Positions 53,650-63,726 of a DNA stretch of 64,000 nucleotides are shown here, piece after piece. The notes under the pieces were generated by a model. The model saw only the letters and a list, made by a program, of their open reading frames with translations, did not search any database and was not told the origin of the DNA. The stretch covers positions 1,947,001 through 2,011,000 of the forward strand of contig NC_013520.1 of assembly GCF_000024945.1 (NCBI RefSeq), written 5' to 3'. Position 1 is the first letter of the stretch, and each line of letters starts with the position of its first letter. The DNA comes from Veillonella parvula DSM 2008 (GTDB lineage: Bacteria; Bacillota; Negativicutes; Veillonellales; Veillonellaceae). The translations under genes and the position numbers were made by a program.

Positions 53650-53807
53650 GTTAATCTATAATTAGAATATCACAATTTTTTTAACAGAACAACCCTAAAC
53701 CTTTATAAATTTTGTATACACGATATCATTTATAATTTTAAAATGAGAATTTCAATGCTATATATTTAAATGCTATTAGGATGTACCTACAAAAATACGC
53801 AAAACAA

Positions 53808-53850
53808 AAAACACCTTGTTTCTACTAATTTGTAGATCACAAGGTGTTTT
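53808..53850 (-). terminator. Terminator downstream of the 94-residue gene
   Basis: 12-bp perfect stem aaaacaccttgt / acaaggtgtttt with an inner tcta/taga, and TTTTTTG on the minus strand. Confidence 0.8.
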
Positions 53851-53858
53851 CATTCAAT

Positions 53859-54143
53859 TTATGCCGGACGACTCCAGTCAACTTGTACATCGATCGCTTC
53901 CCACATACGTGTTAAAGCTAACTTAAGATTATCCAAAGATTCTAATGGTTTTACGGTCAATCGTTCATACGTATCAAGACCTGTAGCATGCTCAATAGCA
54001 TGTTCATTATTCAAGTAAGCGATTACCTTATCCACCCACTCTTGTTCAGGTAAATCTACGGACACTGTTTTTGTTTCTGTATCATAGGACAAGAAACCAT
54101 TGCTGTTTACGCCATAATGAATGGCCACACGAAATAAACTCAT
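53859..54143 (-). CDS. Unrecognised small protein
   Basis: 94 residues from the ATG at 54143 (MSLFRVAIHYGVNSNGFLSY), which has GAGAGGT upstream; an in-frame ATG at 54185 does not. Beta-rich start, then a helical middle with EWVDKVIAYLNNEHAIEH and a final DNLKLALTRMWEAIDVQVDW. No recognised family. It lies just downstream of dinB, 88 bases after its stop. Confidence 0.55.
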   Translation of the reverse strand: MSLFRVAIHYGVNSNGFLSYDTETKTVSVDLPEQEWVDKVIAYLNNEHAIEHATGLDTYERLTVKPLESLDNLKLALTRMWEAIDVQVDWSRPA

Positions 54144-54231
54144 ATCTATACCTCTCTTGCGGTAATTTATTAACACTACACCCATATTGTAACACGAACA
54201 ATTATATTAGCGAAAGTATTCAATATAATCT

Positions 54232-55749
54232 TTATAAGTCCTTTTTGACGGTCTTTTTAGGTCCTTCAATAGATGGGTGTGTATCTGCAATTGTAGACCG
54301 ATTAGCCTCTTTAGTTGAGACTACATCAACATTAATAGACTCCCCATCCTCTTGATCAGGCTGTGCATCCACTGCCGCTTTCAACTCTGACCGTTTTCTG
54401 CGTATTCCATTGTCTCCGTGAAAGCGTTGCCATAACGCCCCACTCATGACAGCGGTTTCACCAAATTTAGACTCTAAGGAGTCTAACACACTAGATAGCT
54501 TATCCTCTGTTTTATCCTGTGGGGATTCAAAGAGACTGTCCTGCATAGGAACCTCCTCATCGAGACCACTCACAGTAAGGCCTAATAAACGGATAGGACC
54601 AGGCGGATCCATAAAGGCAATCTCACTGGAACTACTATATTTAGACCCAATATGGTTAGAACGATTATCTTTAGAACTACTATATCTAAAATCAGTAGAT
54701 TTCACTTTCATAGTTGCCCCTAGTGCTTCTACGTCTTTCTTTGTACCTTTCGGATTCTTACTCGTTTTATCTTGCAGGAGCTTATTCCACAAGAGCAGCG
54801 CAGTTTCAAAAAATACATGCTCATGATCTGACGGCGTATCTAGCCGCTTCTGCCGTGATACGGTAGTGAAATCATCATACCGAACCTTGATAGATACAGT
54901 ATGTCCATAAAGGCTACGTCTACGAAGCCGTTTCGATAAACGGTTTGCAAAGTACCTAAATTCTAATTCAATAGCACGGCCTTCTGTGAGATCTTCTTCA
55001 TAGGTTTCCTCAGCGCCAATCGATTGTATTTTTCGGTCTGTTTCAACAGGTCTATCGTCGATACCATTCGCAAGTTCCCATATGCGCTTTGCCTGATTTC
55101 CCACAAGAGGAATTAAAGTGCTTTCATCAGGCAAAGACTGAATATGACCTATCAGATGAAAGCCACCAGCTTTCAAAATTTTCTCTGTCCGAGGGCCAAC
55201 ACCCCAAATACGTTTAATAGGCAAAGGAGCTAGCACCTCTTTTTCACGACCGTATGGGATGACCACAAGACCATCTGGCTTATCTAAATCAGAGGCTAAT
55301 TTAGCAAGAAATTTATTGGGTGCTAAGCCTGCAGAGATAATAAGTCCTGTTTTCTCGAATACACGATCTTTAATGGCTTGTCCTAGCGCTTTAGGACCAC
55401 TATACATGGTAGACATGCCGCTCACTTCAAGAAAGGCTTCATCAATAGATAGAGGCTCAATATAAGGGGTGAATTCTTTCATGATGGAAAAAATTTGGTT
55501 CGACACTTCTTTATATCGATCCATCCGAGGATATACATAGATGCCATCAGGACAGAGTTTCTTAGCCCTCAAGATTGGCATCGCAGAGTGAACACCAAAT
55601 TTTCGAGCCTCATAGGAACAGGTAGCTACAACGCCACGTGAAGAAAGACCACCCACGATTACGGGGTGGCCTTTATACTCTGGATGATCCAGTTGTTCTA
55701 TGGACGCGAAGAATGCATCCATATCAACATGCATAATCCAACGTCTCAT
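54232..55749 (-). CDS. dinB: DNA polymerase IV (Y-family)
   Basis: 505 residues, longer than the usual 350-410. Catalytic residues: D9 and D11 in HVDMDAFFASIEQ and D103/E104 in LSIDEAFLEVSG. The HhH segment IKRIWGVGPRTEKILKAGG is present. A low-complexity insertion (about 326-381, Ser/Lys/Asn-rich) interrupts the little-finger domain. QDSLF at 403-407 fits a beta-clamp-binding motif. A helical tail follows. It lies 2 bases after an ArsR-type gene, so the two are cotranscribed. Error-prone bypass polymerase. Confidence 0.9.
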   Translation of the reverse strand: MRRWIMHVDMDAFFASIEQLDHPEYKGHPVIVGGLSSRGVVATCSYEARKFGVHSAMPILRAKKLCPDGIYVYPRMDRYKEVSNQIFSIMKEFTPYIEPLSIDEAFLEVSGMSTMYSGPKALGQAIKDRVFEKTGLIISAGLAPNKFLAKLASDLDKPDGLVVIPYGREKEVLAPLPIKRIWGVGPRTEKILKAGGFHLIGHIQSLPDESTLIPLVGNQAKRIWELANGIDDRPVETDRKIQSIGAEETYEEDLTEGRAIELEFRYFANRLSKRLRRRSLYGHTVSIKVRYDDFTTVSRQKRLDTPSDHEHVFFETALLLWNKLLQDKTSKNPKGTKKDVEALGATMKVKSTDFRYSSSKDNRSNHIGSKYSSSSEIAFMDPPGPIRLLGLTVSGLDEEVPMQDSLFESPQDKTEDKLSSVLDSLESKFGETAVMSGALWQRFHGDNGIRRKRSELKAAVDAQPDQEDGESINVDVVSTKEANRSTIADTHPSIEGPKKTVKKDL

Positions 55750-55751
55750 TG

Positions 55752-56096
55752 TTACGCTTCTTTTTCGTGCTCAGAAATGCGGCAGTATTTAATCTGCGCA
55801 CAAATGCACTCATCTTTAGTTTTATATAATTGAGGGAGAATATCTAAAATATCGGCAAATGTAGCTTCATTAATGGAGTAACGCGTCCATAAACCATTAC
55901 GTTGAGAGTTGACTACACCTGCATCAATTAAGATTTTCATGTGGTAACTCAACGTAGATTGAGACAAATTGAAGCTCGCTAAAATATCGGCTGCACATAA
56001 TTCATTGCAAGACAACATATCGATGATGTGTAATCTTGTTTCATCACTTAATGCCTTAAAAATCGTCGCTAAACGTTCGTAAGAAACTTCAACCAT
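55752..56096 (-). CDS. ArsR-family winged-helix regulator
   Basis: 114 residues: SDETRLHIIDMLSCNELCAADILASFNLSQSTLSYHMKILIDAGVV (in parts), with Cys in MLSCNELC, and a C-terminal CICAQIKYC cluster. Cysteines at both ends could bind metal or sense redox state. It precedes dinB by 2 bases with a shared GAGGAG start region, suggesting that a metal- or redox-responsive repressor controls the polymerase. Confidence 0.85.
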   Translation of the reverse strand: MVEVSYERLATIFKALSDETRLHIIDMLSCNELCAADILASFNLSQSTLSYHMKILIDAGVVNSQRNGLWTRYSINEATFADILDILPQLYKTKDECICAQIKYCRISEHEKEA

Positions 56097-56635
56097 ATCT
56101 TTAACTCCTCAGATCCTTATCAAAAAATATCAATCTACTTCTTGGTACTATTATATACTATTTCTTAATGTAAATCTATTTTTTTCTTTATATTTGTATC
56201 TTAATAATTTATTATGAATACAAAAAAATTATAGATAAGTAAATTTCGTCTCATTATAAACTAATTTAAGCACGTATTTCTTTGTATAAAATGAATATTT
56301 TAAACAAATTTTCATTTTATAGATTTATCTGAATATACATTTTTTTGTATATATAACAATTGTACTCTATTATTTATTATATATTTCTCGATATACTCAC
56401 ACTTTAATAACTATATAGCATACTTCGATATACCGCACCACTGTAGCAACCTAAAGGATTAGATATAGAGTATCCACGTTTATATTCTACATCTATTCAA
56501 CACAAAAGACCCCTCTACGAGGGGTCATATCTGTATAATTCTATAAATCGATTGCATAGCAAAAAATATTAAAATGTATAATATTATATCAATGCTACCA
56601 AATACAAATTTCCTATTATATCAAATTAGTATAGC
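56097..56635 (-). other. AT-rich gap between arsR and purA
   Basis: 539 bases with no ORF on either strand. The arsR-dinB promoter should lie near 56100-56180 and the purA terminator is at 56508-56526. The middle is very AT-rich without recognisable sites. Confidence 0.4.
56508..56526 (-). terminator. Terminator downstream of purA
   Basis: 8-bp perfect stem gacccctc / gaggggtc with a 3-base loop; minus-strand TTTTGTG follows. Confidence 0.75.
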
Positions 56636-58266
<1,631 letters not shown>

Positions 58267-58267
58267 A

Positions 58268-58618
58268 TTATCTATACCTCTCAATATAATTATTTTTATA
58301 TTTAATAGCTAGTTCAATTGCACTTTTAGGTATTTTCATAGATTTCTTTACAAAACCATTAGTTAATACAATTCGCCTTCCCACAAAGAAGAAATACAAT
58401 ATTCTTGAGATATTTGAACCTTGCTTCGTTCGCAACTCATAAATACCATCCTCTAAATATTTAGACTGCGGTTCCCTTAAACGATTGCCATATAATTCAA
58501 GTATCTTTAAATCTCGAATTGTTTTAGCCCGTTGTTTATCTGAAAGTTCATTTAAGAATACTTTTGCTGGCTTATCTCCACTTAGGTTTTCATAAAAAAC
58601 AACAGAAAACGTATCCAT
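58268..58618 (-). CDS. higB: HigB/RelE-type mRNA interferase toxin (Gp49 family)
   Basis: 116 residues of the phage-derived Gp49-like HigB type: RAKTIRDLKILELYGNRL, LEDGIYELRTKQGSNISRILYFFFVGRRIVLTNGFVKKS, with conserved Arg/Lys for ribosome-dependent mRNA cleavage. Toxin precedes antitoxin as is usual for HigBA. AGGAGG precedes the ATG. Confidence 0.88.
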   Translation of the reverse strand: MDTFSVVFYENLSGDKPAKVFLNELSDKQRAKTIRDLKILELYGNRLREPQSKYLEDGIYELRTKQGSNISRILYFFFVGRRIVLTNGFVKKSMKIPKSAIELAIKYKNNYIERYR

Positions 58619-58754
58619 GTCATTCCTCCTAATACTAGAAGAAATCTTTACTTAATTATATGTTAAAACATATATCAAGTAAAGATATTGAGATATAGAA
58701 AATCAAAGTCTTACTATATCCAATATAGATAACTGGTTTATTAAAGTAAACAAA

Positions 58755-58781
58755 TGGGAGGTGACCAATGGTCACCTCCCA
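58755..58781 (-). terminator. Terminator downstream of the MFS gene
   Basis: 12-bp perfect stem tgggaggtgacc / ggtcacctccca with a 3-base loop; TTTG follows on the minus strand. Confidence 0.75.
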
Positions 58782-58885
58782 TGTATTGACATTTTATCGA
58801 ATCAAAATATTCTATTTTAGTTCTTTTATACGATTTTGCTACTTACATGTTATTATGTCTTTAATATGACCCTATTGCATTGATG

Positions 58886-60058
58886 TTATTTTGGTTCTTT
58901 CAACCAGAAGCTCATTAAGAGCCCTATCAACCCTACAGGTATTAATGTCATCAATGCCGTTTGTACGTCATAAATATCTGCTAGATGTCCTACATAAGGT
59001 GCCACAAGGCCACCTAAGGTAATGCCAAGGCCTAGCGTAATACCAGATGCAAAGCCCGCATTTTTAGCAAGGTATTTTTGACCTAACACCGTAATTGGCC
59101 CGTATTGTGAGAACACACCAAAGGCCATCGGTATCATAGCGCCAAAGAAGCCCCAAACGTTAGGCACAAAGATAAATACTAAAACAGAAGGCAAGAAAAT
59201 CAGATTACCTAAGCGCACAGTTTTAAGAAATCCAAGTCTATCCGATAAAGCCCCTCCCATATAGGTAAGAACGGCCCCCATCGCAAAGTACGCAGTAAGG
59301 GCCAAACTAGATGCACTAGCTTCACCATTAATAATAGTAATATACAAAATAGGAATAAAGATAGCCAATACAGAGAAGAGTATAGATCGAGAGGCAATCA
59401 CAAAAAATAACTTACCAAAGCTCGCCCAATCATTTGTAGCAGTACTAAGAACCTTAGAACGACTTTCACGGTTACCAGTATCAACAGTATCAGCAGTATC
59501 ATCGGTATCAGCTTCACCCTCGCCCATAAAGGCATAGAGATATAGCAATACGCCAAGTAGTGCGATAATCGTAAATACACAAAGGAATTGTCCCCCAAAG
59601 ACATATACACCCCCAGCGAGGAGAGGTCCAAGTGCAAAGCCAGCGCTACCACCGACTGCAAAGCGCCCCATAGCATTACCAAGCTCATGAGATTGCGTAC
59701 GATTTACCAATAAAGCTGCCTCAGGATGGAATAATGCGGCCCCTACCCCGGCCAAGAGCGACAGAGCAAGAATCATTTCATAACTCGTAGCCATTGCCAT
59801 GGCGCTAATGGACACGAGAGTCACCGTAAAGCCAACGGGAATAAACCAGGGCACGCGCCATCGATCCGCCACATAACCCAATATGGGCTGTGCGATGGAG
59901 GCCACCACGGTATTACAGAAGATAATGGTCGCCGATTGATAGTAATTAAGGCCAAAGTTAGCGATAAAAAACGGAATGAGCGCCGCTAAGGAACCTTGGC
60001 CAAAATCATTGATGCAATGAAAAATAGGCGGTCCGTACTTTCGTATCATACGTTTCAT
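58886..60058 (-). CDS. MFS transporter, fosmidomycin-resistance (Fsr) type
   Basis: 390 residues, about 12 membrane helices. FHCINDFGQGSLAALIPFFI and ILGYVADRWRVPWFIPVG are the Fsr-type N-terminal and DRxxR loop signatures. A hydrophilic central loop (about 190-215) is Asp/Thr-rich. Exports small drugs or phosphonates from the cytoplasm. AGGAGG precedes the first ATG. It stands between purA/HigBA and purB but has its own terminator, so it is not a purine gene. Confidence 0.85.
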   Translation of the reverse strand: MKRMIRKYGPPIFHCINDFGQGSLAALIPFFIANFGLNYYQSATIIFCNTVVASIAQPILGYVADRWRVPWFIPVGFTVTLVSISAMAMATSYEMILALSLLAGVGAALFHPEAALLVNRTQSHELGNAMGRFAVGGSAGFALGPLLAGGVYVFGGQFLCVFTIIALLGVLLYLYAFMGEGEADTDDTADTVDTGNRESRSKVLSTATNDWASFGKLFFVIASRSILFSVLAIFIPILYITIINGEASASSLALTAYFAMGAVLTYMGGALSDRLGFLKTVRLGNLIFLPSVLVFIFVPNVWGFFGAMIPMAFGVFSQYGPITVLGQKYLAKNAGFASGITLGLGITLGGLVAPYVGHLADIYDVQTALMTLIPVGLIGLLMSFWLKEPK

Positions 60059-60190
60059 ATAACCTCCTAAAACAAATAGATAATTTCTAATGTAAGACGA
60101 GTATACAAAAGCCTGCTAGGAAACTAATTTATAATTATCTGTTAAAATAATATACTTCTATCTAAAATGGTATATTGCTTTTAAACAAAA

Positions 60191-60251
60191 AGGGTAGATA
60201 TAGCCAACACCTAATGCATGTGCCATAGGCTTGTCGGTCTATACCTACCCT
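60191..60251 (-). terminator. Terminator downstream of purB
   Basis: Stem agggtagatatag / ctatacctaccct, with one pair becoming G-U on the minus strand, and TTTTTG following. Confidence 0.75.
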
Positions 60252-60284
60252 AATTTTCATATGTTATGTGGAAAGCGCCTACAA

Positions 60285-61580
60285 TTATAGGCCAAAGCGA
60301 GCCATGATTGTATCTACATGTCTTAGCAATTTATATGGGTCGAAGCATGCATCAATTTCCTCATCAGTCATGTATTTCTTAATATTTTCATCAGCTTTTA
60401 AACCTGTTGCAAAGTCTTTGCCTTCAAGCCAGCGTTCCATAGCATGTTTTTGAACCCAACGGTATGCTTCGTCACGTACCGCACCTTTATCTACAAGGTG
60501 TGTCAAAATTGTTTGGCTAAATACGAGTCCCCCTGTGAGGTTAAGATTTTTAAGCATGGTTTCAGGGTATACCAACAATTTATCAATGGTGCGAATTGTT
60601 AGGTGCAACATATAATTTAATGCGATTGTCGCATCCGGCAAGATCACGCGTTCTACAGAGCTATGAGAAATATCGCGTTCATGCCACAATGCTTGATCTT
60701 CGTAAGCAGATTGTGCATAGCCACGAAGCAAGCGAGCCATACCGCAAATTCTTTCACATGTGATAGGGTTGCGTTTATGAGGCATCGCAGAGGAACCCTT
60801 TTGTTTAGGGCTGAAATATTCTTCTGCTTCGCGTACCTCTGTACGTTGTAAGTGACGGATTTCCAATGCGATTTTGTCTAATGTACCGCCTACAACAGCG
60901 ATGGTAGACAACAACTCAGCATGGCGGTCACGTTGCACCACTTGCGTAGCAATTTTAACAGGCTCAAGGCCTAATTTTTCACACACATATTGTTCTACGA
61001 ATGGATCGATATTGGAGTATGTACCAACAGCGCCAGACAATTTACCAACGGCAACACTTTTACGCGCATGCTCCATGCGTTCAATATCACGTTCTACCTC
61101 TGCCATCCACAACGCCAATTTCAAACCGAATGTAGTTGGTTCGCCGTGGATGCCGTGGGTACGGCCAATCATAGGAGTATATTTGAACTCAGCTGCACGA
61201 CGACGCAACACTTCGTGCAAACGCTTTAAGTCATCAATTAAGATATCGCAGGCTTGTTTCATCATGTACCCAAGCGCCGTATCTTTCACATCTGTAGAGG
61301 TAAGGCCAAGATGGATGTATTTAGCCGCTTCAGGACCTACGTATTCGCCCACTGCTGTTACGAAGGAAATGATATCATGGTTCGTTTCCTTTTCGATTTC
61401 ATGAATGCGCTCAACGTCGAAATTTCCCTTTTCCCGGATTGTTTTCGCCGCTTCTTTAGGAATAACGCCCAACTCAGCTTGTGCCTCAGATGCGAGGGTC
61501 TCCACCAATAACATTGTGTCGAATTCGTTGCGTTCGCTCCAAATATGGCCCATTTCTTCTCGTGTATAACGTGGTATCAT
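60285..61580 (-). CDS. purB: Adenylosuccinate lyase
   Basis: 431 residues of the fumarase/aspartase superfamily; the catalytic loop KQKGSSAMPHKRNPITCE is near 260-277 and the acidic His in GRTHGIHGEPTTFG near 140. Converts adenylosuccinate to AMP and SAICAR to AICAR. AAAGGAG precedes the ATG. Monocistronic here. Confidence 0.95.
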   Translation of the reverse strand: MIPRYTREEMGHIWSERNEFDTMLLVETLASEAQAELGVIPKEAAKTIREKGNFDVERIHEIEKETNHDIISFVTAVGEYVGPEAAKYIHLGLTSTDVKDTALGYMMKQACDILIDDLKRLHEVLRRRAAEFKYTPMIGRTHGIHGEPTTFGLKLALWMAEVERDIERMEHARKSVAVGKLSGAVGTYSNIDPFVEQYVCEKLGLEPVKIATQVVQRDRHAELLSTIAVVGGTLDKIALEIRHLQRTEVREAEEYFSPKQKGSSAMPHKRNPITCERICGMARLLRGYAQSAYEDQALWHERDISHSSVERVILPDATIALNYMLHLTIRTIDKLLVYPETMLKNLNLTGGLVFSQTILTHLVDKGAVRDEAYRWVQKHAMERWLEGKDFATGLKADENIKKYMTDEEIDACFDPYKLLRHVDTIMARFGL

Positions 61581-62008
61581 GATGTCTCCTTTGCATGATA
61601 AAAGCTAGATTTATAGGATTATTGTACCATATGTGAAAGCTCCATTCAACGAAAGCGCCTAAATTTTCCGAATGATAATTATATTAATTTTACTTATCGT
61701 TCGTATTTAATTGCCCAATCCTAGGAAAAAGGATACACATATTGAACTATAGACTCTAAAATAGGGAAAAACAAATACAATAATACTATTAACAACATAG
61801 GTAAAAATAACTTGAACCATATTCTCTCTCTTTAATTTTTCATATGGTCATATAGTAATAAATTAATTTATAATATAGCATAGCTATACATTGTAATATT
61901 GTGATATATAATAAACATAAGACTAAATGTACTGCGAATAATTGCTCAATCTACACACGAGCTTTATACTAATAGTAACAAACATTTTTACTATGGGGGG
62001 AGGCTTTC
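61581..62008. other. Divergent gap between purB and the small membrane protein gene
   Basis: 428 bases. Holds the purB promoter and the plus-strand promoter leading to 62009. A 37-residue minus-strand ORF (61707-61820) is possible. A TGATAAT half site is at 61673, without a full palindrome. Confidence 0.4.
61707..61820 (-). CDS. Possible 37-residue hydrophobic peptide
   Basis: ATG at 61820 after a weak GAGAGAGA site opens a 37-residue frame beginning MVQVIFTYVVNSIIVFVFPY, a single strongly hydrophobic segment. The next frame is equally hydrophobic, so chance in an AT-rich region is likely. Listed because the sequence supports it weakly. Confidence 0.2.
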   Translation of the reverse strand: MVQVIFTYVVNSIIVFVFPYFRVYSSICVSFFLGLGN

Positions 62009-62419
62009 ATGGCAACTTTAAATCGTAAAGAACGCCGCGCACAGCGCAACGAATCTAATACTATAGGTATTCTATTACGTCTATTCTTTGGGCTCAGCTT
62101 TATCGGCTTGGCGGTAGTCCTTTTGGGCGAGTTTGATTATAACTTCATCTTCCCCATCTTTACCGCAGATATTGTGGTGTCTTTAATTTACGTAATGATA
62201 AATAAATCCCGCATTACTACATCTCTAGCGGTACATACTAACGTACGCGTTATCATTGCATTTCTCATCATGTTGATTACCATGTTCTTCTACGCTTTTG
62301 CATTGTGGCGAGCTGATCAATTCAGCCCCCCTATGCAAGTCACATTATTCATCGGCGGCGCCATCGTATATCTAGCCGTCTTCAACTCTACGAAAACGAT
62401 GCTTACCAATCAAAATTAA
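62009..62419 (+). CDS. Unrecognised small membrane protein
   Basis: 136 residues: a basic N-terminus (ATLNRKERRAQRNESN) then four hydrophobic segments (about 22-42, 45-62, 78-98 and 108-128). No family recognised. A purine-rich GGGGGGAGG site precedes the ATG. It faces the second TonB set with a shared terminator between them. Its function is not visible. Confidence 0.6.
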   Translation: MATLNRKERRAQRNESNTIGILLRLFFGLSFIGLAVVLLGEFDYNFIFPIFTADIVVSLIYVMINKSRITTSLAVHTNVRVIIAFLIMLITMFFYAFALWRADQFSPPMQVTLFIGGAIVYLAVFNSTKTMLTNQN

Positions 62420-62444
62420 TACAATCATTTATTATAACCATAAC

Positions 62445-62488
62445 AAAGAGGCATATCACATACTAATGTATGTAAGATATGCCTCTTT
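62445..62488. terminator. Bidirectional terminator overlapping a stop codon
   Basis: 12-bp perfect stem aaagaggcatat / atatgcctcttt with inner catac/gtatg. Its right arm overlaps the stop codon of the second TonB gene at 62487-62489. Confidence 0.85.
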
Positions 62489-63317
62489 ATTGTCCTAAAA
62501 CGACAGGAACTGCTAGATATACAGGTTCCCCTCTTCGATTGATAATAGAACCACTGCTTTTAACGATGCGCATTGCTTCCTCTTTTACAGGTTGCGGCAC
62601 ATCTTCTGCGATGAGCGGTGTATGTTCTCCCACGATGACATGTCCATCAACATCAAAGTTAACGCGCACTACAACCCTACCTGTTACGATTGACCCCTTC
62701 CCCTGTTCTTGTACAGTTCTTAAATATTCTTGGGGGTTGATATCTGGCTTTTGTAAAAGCGCTTGTTGTCCCGGATTCAATAAACTCCAAGCGAGATCAG
62801 AGAGAAAGGATAAATCACTAGCTTCGGCAAAGCCGTTTCCATTGGCATTCGGATCAGATGTTATATCCTTACCCATAGGAGCATTGTCAGGCTTAAAAAA
62901 TTTACCATCTTTAGAATCATTTCCACCCGTAACTACAGCTTGTTCATTATTAGTTGTTTCCGATTCTATGGCCTTTGGAACGGCCCATTCGCGACGAGCA
63001 TTAGATGTAGTCTTATTGGCATTTAAATTGTGAATGCTTTCATCACCTGTATTTTCCGTTACAAGGGGATCCGCCTTAGGCGCAGGCCCTTCCGGAGTCG
63101 GAGGTTCAACCGATGGCTTATCCTTAGATGTAGGCTCAATAGCGGTAGTTTCCGCATCATTTTCACTATCCTCAGGCAGATGAAAGCTAACCTCTGCTGC
63201 ATCATAAGCCACACCTGTTCCAACAATACCACGTAAGGAAAGCCCCATGCCAGAAATAAGTATGATTGTAATGCCTAAAGACACAATAAAAGGTTTCAGA
63301 TAATGTGATTCAAACAT
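62487..63317 (-). CDS. Second TonB-family energy transducer
   Basis: About 276 residues from the ATG at 63317 (MFESHYLKPFIVSLGITIIL), which has GGAAGTG upstream and lies 4 bases after the exbD stop. One N-terminal membrane helix (about 8-28), a Pro/Glu/Thr-rich spacer with PSVEPPTPEGPAPKADP, and a C-terminal TonB domain containing GRVVVRVNFDVDGHVIVGEHTPL and a final GEPVYLAVPVVLG. Compared with the first TonB, the spacer has classic Pro-rich character. It works with the exbD/exbB upstream. Confidence 0.85.
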   Translation of the reverse strand: MFESHYLKPFIVSLGITIILISGMGLSLRGIVGTGVAYDAAEVSFHLPEDSENDAETTAIEPTSKDKPSVEPPTPEGPAPKADPLVTENTGDESIHNLNANKTTSNARREWAVPKAIESETTNNEQAVVTGGNDSKDGKFFKPDNAPMGKDITSDPNANGNGFAEASDLSFLSDLAWSLLNPGQQALLQKPDINPQEYLRTVQEQGKGSIVTGRVVVRVNFDVDGHVIVGEHTPLIAEDVPQPVKEEAMRIVKSSGSIINRRGEPVYLAVPVVLGQ

Positions 63318-63321
63318 GGAA

Positions 63322-63726
63322 TCACTTCCGTTCCGTAGCGACGCTAATGTATTTAGCACCGTTCACCTTGAGCATATCCAAAAGTTCAATAACCTCGTTA
63401 TAATACACATCTTTTGAGGCGCGGATAACAAAAGCTTGTTGAGGAGCTTGTGTAACGATAGATTTGACCTCTTGCGCCAAACGATCCGAAGAAATTTCCT
63501 GATTATCAATATATAGCGTGTGCGTTGTAGTCAAGGTGATGGTGATAGGTTCGATAGACTTCGCCGTAGACGTCGATGCAGATGGTAAATTTAGCGGAAT
63601 TTGTTGCTCTGTATTCATATACAGCGTGCCTACCATGAAGAATACGAGTAAGAAAAATACGATATCAATCATGGGAATAATCATGATGGTAGGCTCTTTT
63701 TTAACCCCTAATGTGCGTCGTCTCAT
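63322..63726 (-). CDS. exbD: Biopolymer transport protein ExbD (second copy)
   Basis: 134 residues with the proton-relay Asp in PMIDIVFFLLVFFMVG and a periplasmic end DVYYNEVIELLDMLKVNGAKYIS. Closely resembles the first ExbD (same length, same helix), so it is a paralogue. Its start overlaps the exbB stop by 4 bases (ATGA). Confidence 0.9.
   Translation of the reverse strand: MRRRTLGVKKEPTIMIIPMIDIVFFLLVFFMVGTLYMNTEQQIPLNLPSASTSTAKSIEPITITLTTTHTLYIDNQEISSDRLAQEVKSIVTQAPQQAFVIRASKDVYYNEVIELLDMLKVNGAKYISVATERK

Larger units (their letters stand above)
53543..53858 (-). promoter_or_regulatory. katA upstream region
   Basis: 316 bases with the katA promoter region, the palindrome at 53635-53649 and the terminator at 53808-53850 belonging to the gene further right. 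Confidence 0.5.

Noticed and set aside
60874-61404. 176-residue plus-strand frame opposite purB
   Set aside because: Antisense shadow without a ribosome site.
62479-63033. 184-residue plus-strand frame opposite the second tonB
   Set aside because: Cys-rich shadow frame within the terminator and tonB; no start signals.
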